From JADLCX01 sp964630785 (lineage in GTDB: Bacteria; Planctomycetota; Phycisphaerae; Phycisphaerales; UBA1924), in NCBI GenBank assembly GCA_964630785.1, contig CAZVZG010000011.1:79490-143489 (forward strand): DNA of 64,000 bases, in the 5' to 3' direction. Made by a program: the position numbers and the translations under genes. This document shows, one piece after another, positions 60,873 to 64,000 of the stretch; positions within the stretch are counted from its first letter, which is position 1; each line of letters opens with the position of its first letter. The notes below the pieces were generated by a model, which was not told where the DNA came from, did no database searches, and saw only the letters and a program-made list of their open reading frames with translations.

Positions 60873-63800
60873 CTAGCGGTTCTGCCCCGACTTGGGCCCG
60901 CCTTGCCCGCCATCGGGCGCGGGCGCGGGGGCCGGGGCGGGCTGGGCTGGCGTGGCGCCCGGCGCGACTTTCGCCGGGAGCCGACGGAAATACTCACGCA
61001 GGATCCGGTCGTACCGCGAGGGCACCACACGATCGCCGATCGCCTCCTCGGCGCTGCGGGCCGCCTGTTGCAGTCGGGCGACCACCGCGGCTTTTTCGGC
61101 GGGCGTGCGTCGGTCGTCGCCGCTCCCCAGCCATTCGGCCACGACCTGCTCATGGCCGGAATGGGCAAGATCCTCGGCGGAACGAGCATCGACGGGCGTA
61201 GTGCGAACGGGTTGATCCCCGGCCGCCGCGGCGAAATCGTGCACGGGTTCACCGCCGCCCCGCGTGCTGCCGCTGCCCGGGCTGCCGCCCCGCTGCCCGC
61301 GATCGCCTTGATCGCTCTGCTGCGTTTGAGCGAGAGCGCGACCGGGATTGGCGGAGTCTGGCCGATTGTTGTTGCCTCCCGGGGGCTGCCCCGTGGCGGC
61401 CTGCTGCATCCAACGCTCCATCCGCTCGCGCTGCTCGGGGCTGGCACTCTCGTACAGGCGTCGGGCCTGCTCTCGCAGACGGTCGGCGTTCTTTTCGTGA
61501 TCGGCGGCATCGCCGGGCCGCTTGGACATCTTTTCGAGCTGCTCGGACAATCGCTCGACGGCCCGGCGCTGCGCCGGCGTCATCGAGTCTGCCGGGGGAT
61601 GCTCGCCTGTCTGCTGCTCGGCCGCGGGCCGCGATTTGGAGCTTTGTTGCCCCAGCCGCTGCTGGGAAGTCTCATCTCGCTCCGTGGCTTGATTGGGAGC
61701 CAGCGCGCTCTCGGCCTGAGAAGACCGGGGCCCTTTCTCCTGTTCCGCGCCCAGTCGCTGTGCCGATTGCCCGACTGGCCCACCGGACGACTTCGAGCCG
61801 GCATTCGGCCGAACCGCTTCTGCCGACGATCCGGGTGCGGCGGACGACTCGCCGCCTTGGGGTTTCTGTCCACCCCCTTCCCCCCCCTTTCCCTCCCTCC
61901 CGCCAGCCGCGTCACGCGGTGTCTCGCTGCTCGCGGGCGGCTTGGAAGACTGGTCCTCAGGCGCCTGGCCGCGCTCTCCCTCCCCTTTCCCTCCCCCGGC
62001 CTTTGATTCGGCGGATGGATGAGCAGCCGAACGCGGATTCGGCGGCGAGGATTCGCCCCTCTCCTTTTCCGACCGTTCGGAAGACGATTGATTGGAACCA
62101 CCCGGCTTGCTTGCCTGGCGCCTGGCATCGGAAGATTGGCCGGATGCGGGCGCGGGTTTGGTCGGCGAAGTCTGCTCGGATGGTGAGGCGGACGATCGGC
62201 CTTTCCCCGATTGTTTCTGGCCTTGGCCGCTCGTCCCGCTCCGGTCGTCCTGACCACGATTCTCGCCACCAGACGGGGGTGCCGAAGGGCTCTGTTCAGG
62301 CGTCGGCTTTGGCGACGATTCACGCCCGGATGAACTCGACGGGGTAGACGCCGGCTTGCTGTCGCCGCCGCTCGCAGGCGATTGGCCTGAAGGTGACTCA
62401 GGCTTGCGATCGCCGGTGGAGCCCTTGGGACCGCCCGAAGGCGAGTTGTTGGACGGTTGAGCCTCAGGTTGCTGGACGCCGGACTGCGGCGAAGTCGGTT
62501 GTTCGCCCGGCCGCTGCTCGTCATTCGTCGGCTCGTTCTTCGAGCTGACGGAGTTCGGACGCGGGTTGGGCGCACCGGTGCTTTCGTGCTCATTCGACGG
62601 CTTCGCGGGCTCCGGCGGTGGCGGGGAGGGCGGGAGTGGGGCCTGATTACGGGCCGCCCGCTCGCCCTCCTGTGCCGCCGCGGGGTCGAGCTCGCGTGCC
62701 GCCTCGGTGAGGCGACGCTGCAACTCGTCGATGCTGCGTGAACCCGCGGTTTCGTGCGCAGGCGATTCTCCCAAGTCGCCCAAGCTTTTCACCGCGTCGG
62801 CCGAGTCTCCGGCTGGAGTGGAATCGCCCGGCAACCGATCGCCGGTGTCCGGAGAAGCAGCTCGCGAAGCGGCCTGGGCTGCTTCGAGCTGCCGGAGTTC
62901 CTCCGCGAGTCGGGCTAGGTCGCGAGCCTCCTGGGCCCGAGATCTCTCGTTCGGCAATCGGTCTCGTCGCAAGAGTCGATCGGCGGCGCGCCGCGCGGTC
63001 TCCAGATCGCCCTCGCGGACGGCCCGCGCCAAGGGTGACTCCGCCGCACCGTCTCGCCCTTCAGAAGGGTTGGACGCTCTCAGCCTGTCGAGTTCACCCT
63101 GCGTGCCTTCGATTTCGCGTCGCAGGGCGTCGGCCCTGGCGTCCTGCTTGGTCGCGGCTGTTTCGAGCGCCTCGGCGGCCCGGCCGATCGCCTGGTCCGG
63201 CGTGAACGCCGGCGGCTTGCCGTCAGCGGTCGCGTCCAGCTCTCGCTGCAAATCGCGGAGGGACGCGAGCTGCTCCTCGGACGCCTGCGGCAGGTCTCGC
63301 GAGGTATCGGCCACCGCCTGCACGGCCTCGTCGAGGCGCTGCGCGACGTCCCTGGCCTGGGCCATGGTTCTTTGACGGGCCGCGGCCTCGCGCCGGAGAG
63401 TTGGCGACAGATCGGGAACAAACCAAGCCGCCGCGATCGCGCCGGCGAGCACGGCCGGCCAGGCCGCCCAGCTCCGCCCAAGGCGGATGGGCACCGCGCG
63501 ATCAACGCGAGCGGCCGAGGCCGCGGCCTGCCCTTGATCGACGGCGATGGCGGCGAAAGGGCCACCGCCACGATCCAGAACCATGGCCGTGGAAATCTGA
63601 TCCTTGAGCCGTAACGTGTGGTCAACCTCGCCGGCCGCGCCCAGCAGCGATGGTCGATCCCGCCACGCGAGCCAAGCGGCGACACCGGCGGCCGCAATCA
63701 TGGGCGCGCCGATCATCAGGTACCACGGCATGTGAATCGAAGCCAACTTATCGGCCGCGACAAGCACGAGCGAGCCGGCGGACGCGATCAGGAGGGCCGG

Positions 63801-63875
63801 GCCCAGCCTCGCAAGCAGCAGGCGCACGGTCATGCGCCTGCGAGCCGATCTGGCCACCGCCCCGGCATTGCCCAT
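60873..63875 (-). CDS. DUF4175-like membrane protein with long disordered Ser/Gly/Pro-rich region
   Basis: 1000 aa (start could be ATG 14 codons later, MTVRLLLARL). Three N-terminal membrane helices (residues about 18-45, 50-70, 135-155), followed by coiled-coil helices (QRLDEAVQAVADTSRDLPQA, RRAADRLLRRDRLPNERS, EARDLARLAEELRQLEAAQA). Residues about 370-760 are a low-complexity tract of Ser, Gly, Pro, Lys, Glu and Gln. The C-terminal quarter returns to helices (QRRAVERLSEQLEKMSKRPG, RLYESASPEQRERMERWMQ) and ends with a Pro-rich, soluble tail. Paired with the VWA gene, it resembles the DUF4175/BatA gene pair; role unknown, probably an envelope stress or chaperone-like complex. Confidence 0.85.
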   Translation of the reverse strand: MGNAGAVARSARRRMTVRLLLARLGPALLIASAGSLVLVAADKLASIHMPWYLMIGAPMIAAAGVAAWLAWRDRPSLLGAAGEVDHTLRLKDQISTAMVLDRGGGPFAAIAVDQGQAAASAARVDRAVPIRLGRSWAAWPAVLAGAIAAAWFVPDLSPTLRREAAARQRTMAQARDVAQRLDEAVQAVADTSRDLPQASEEQLASLRDLQRELDATADGKPPAFTPDQAIGRAAEALETAATKQDARADALRREIEGTQGELDRLRASNPSEGRDGAAESPLARAVREGDLETARRAADRLLRRDRLPNERSRAQEARDLARLAEELRQLEAAQAASRAASPDTGDRLPGDSTPAGDSADAVKSLGDLGESPAHETAGSRSIDELQRRLTEAARELDPAAAQEGERAARNQAPLPPSPPPPEPAKPSNEHESTGAPNPRPNSVSSKNEPTNDEQRPGEQPTSPQSGVQQPEAQPSNNSPSGGPKGSTGDRKPESPSGQSPASGGDSKPASTPSSSSGRESSPKPTPEQSPSAPPSGGENRGQDDRSGTSGQGQKQSGKGRSSASPSEQTSPTKPAPASGQSSDARRQASKPGGSNQSSSERSEKERGESSPPNPRSAAHPSAESKAGGGKGEGERGQAPEDQSSKPPASSETPRDAAGGREGKGGEGGGQKPQGGESSAAPGSSAEAVRPNAGSKSSGGPVGQSAQRLGAEQEKGPRSSQAESALAPNQATERDETSQQRLGQQSSKSRPAAEQQTGEHPPADSMTPAQRRAVERLSEQLEKMSKRPGDAADHEKNADRLREQARRLYESASPEQRERMERWMQQAATGQPPGGNNNRPDSANPGRALAQTQQSDQGDRGQRGGSPGSGSTRGGGEPVHDFAAAAGDQPVRTTPVDARSAEDLAHSGHEQVVAEWLGSGDDRRTPAEKAAVVARLQQAARSAEEAIGDRVVPSRYDRILREYFRRLPAKVAPGATPAQPAPAPAPAPDGGQGGPKSGQNR

Positions 63876-64000
<125 letters not shown>

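Overview
The window looks like a chromosomal segment of a high-GC (visibly about two-thirds G+C or more) planctomycete, probably a Phycisphaerae-type bacterium. This rests on two type-II-secretion-like pseudopilins with a planctomycete-style layout, a chaperonin cluster with two unlike groEL genes, sulfotransferases, a large VWA/Gly-Pro-rich membrane pair, and housekeeping genes scattered as short cassettes rather than long operons. The lineage call is inference. The right end runs into 51 consecutive C residues, which looks like a contig-end artefact.

Layout. 0-2.4 kb: phosphate ABC import (pstS, pstC, start of pstA). 2.4-7.2 kb: a thioredoxin-fold glutathione peroxidase, a double-domain 6-pyruvoyl-tetrahydropterin synthase, an unknown secreted protein, a heptosyltransferase and a small transaldolase. 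7.2-7.6 kb: a decayed four-helix-bundle (S23) gene. 7.6-11.2 kb: an acyl-CoA synthetase, a TPR/SPOR lipoprotein and a HEAT-like secreted protein. 11.2-20.3 kb (minus strand): acpS, FmdB-like, grpE, dnaJ, groEL-1, two sulfotransferases, groES, a hicA remnant and groEL-2. 20.6-25.5 kb (plus strand): an orphan nuoA, a DUF2752 protein, two lipoproteins, a glycosyltransferase, a low-molecular-weight tyrosine phosphatase and a pseudopilin. 25.5-29 kb: a transglutaminase-fold protein lacking its catalytic residues, scpB, an SCO1-like protein and ridA. 29-30.8 kb: a pseudopilin with a long leader and a clear terminator. 30.8-40.7 kb: pepP, tilS, a DUF6115-like protein, a ureohydrolase, rodA-pbp2 (cell elongation), metF and a response regulator. 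41-46 kb: an unknown gene, dacB-type carboxypeptidase, and cystathionine gamma-lyase/synthase plus cystathionine beta-synthase (transsulfuration). 46-52 kb: an SGNH-like lipoprotein, an M48 protease operon, a NifU-domain protein, csrA and ndk. 52-52.9 kb: a REP-associated tyrosine transposase with three matching REP palindromes. 53-57.7 kb: a sensor kinase, a serine beta-lactamase-family hydrolase and miaB. 57.7-63.9 kb: a two-gene operon for a VWA membrane protein and a DUF4175-like coiled-coil/disordered membrane protein.

Functional links: metF, cystathionine beta-synthase and the gamma-family PLP enzyme connect one-carbon, homocysteine and cysteine metabolism. RodA, PBP2, dacB and the heptosyltransferase belong to envelope biogenesis. 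DnaK partners (DnaJ, GrpE) and two GroEL with one GroES form a proteostasis island.

The most unusual signals are not large gene clusters but small-scale structures: a palindromic repeat inserted in frame inside miaB with a diverged copy between groES and the sulfotransferases, a RAYT/REP unit, two decayed toxin/IVP-like genes, and a transglutaminase-fold pseudoenzyme. I do not see a convincing wholly new multi-gene system, and no tRNA, rRNA or CRISPR array.
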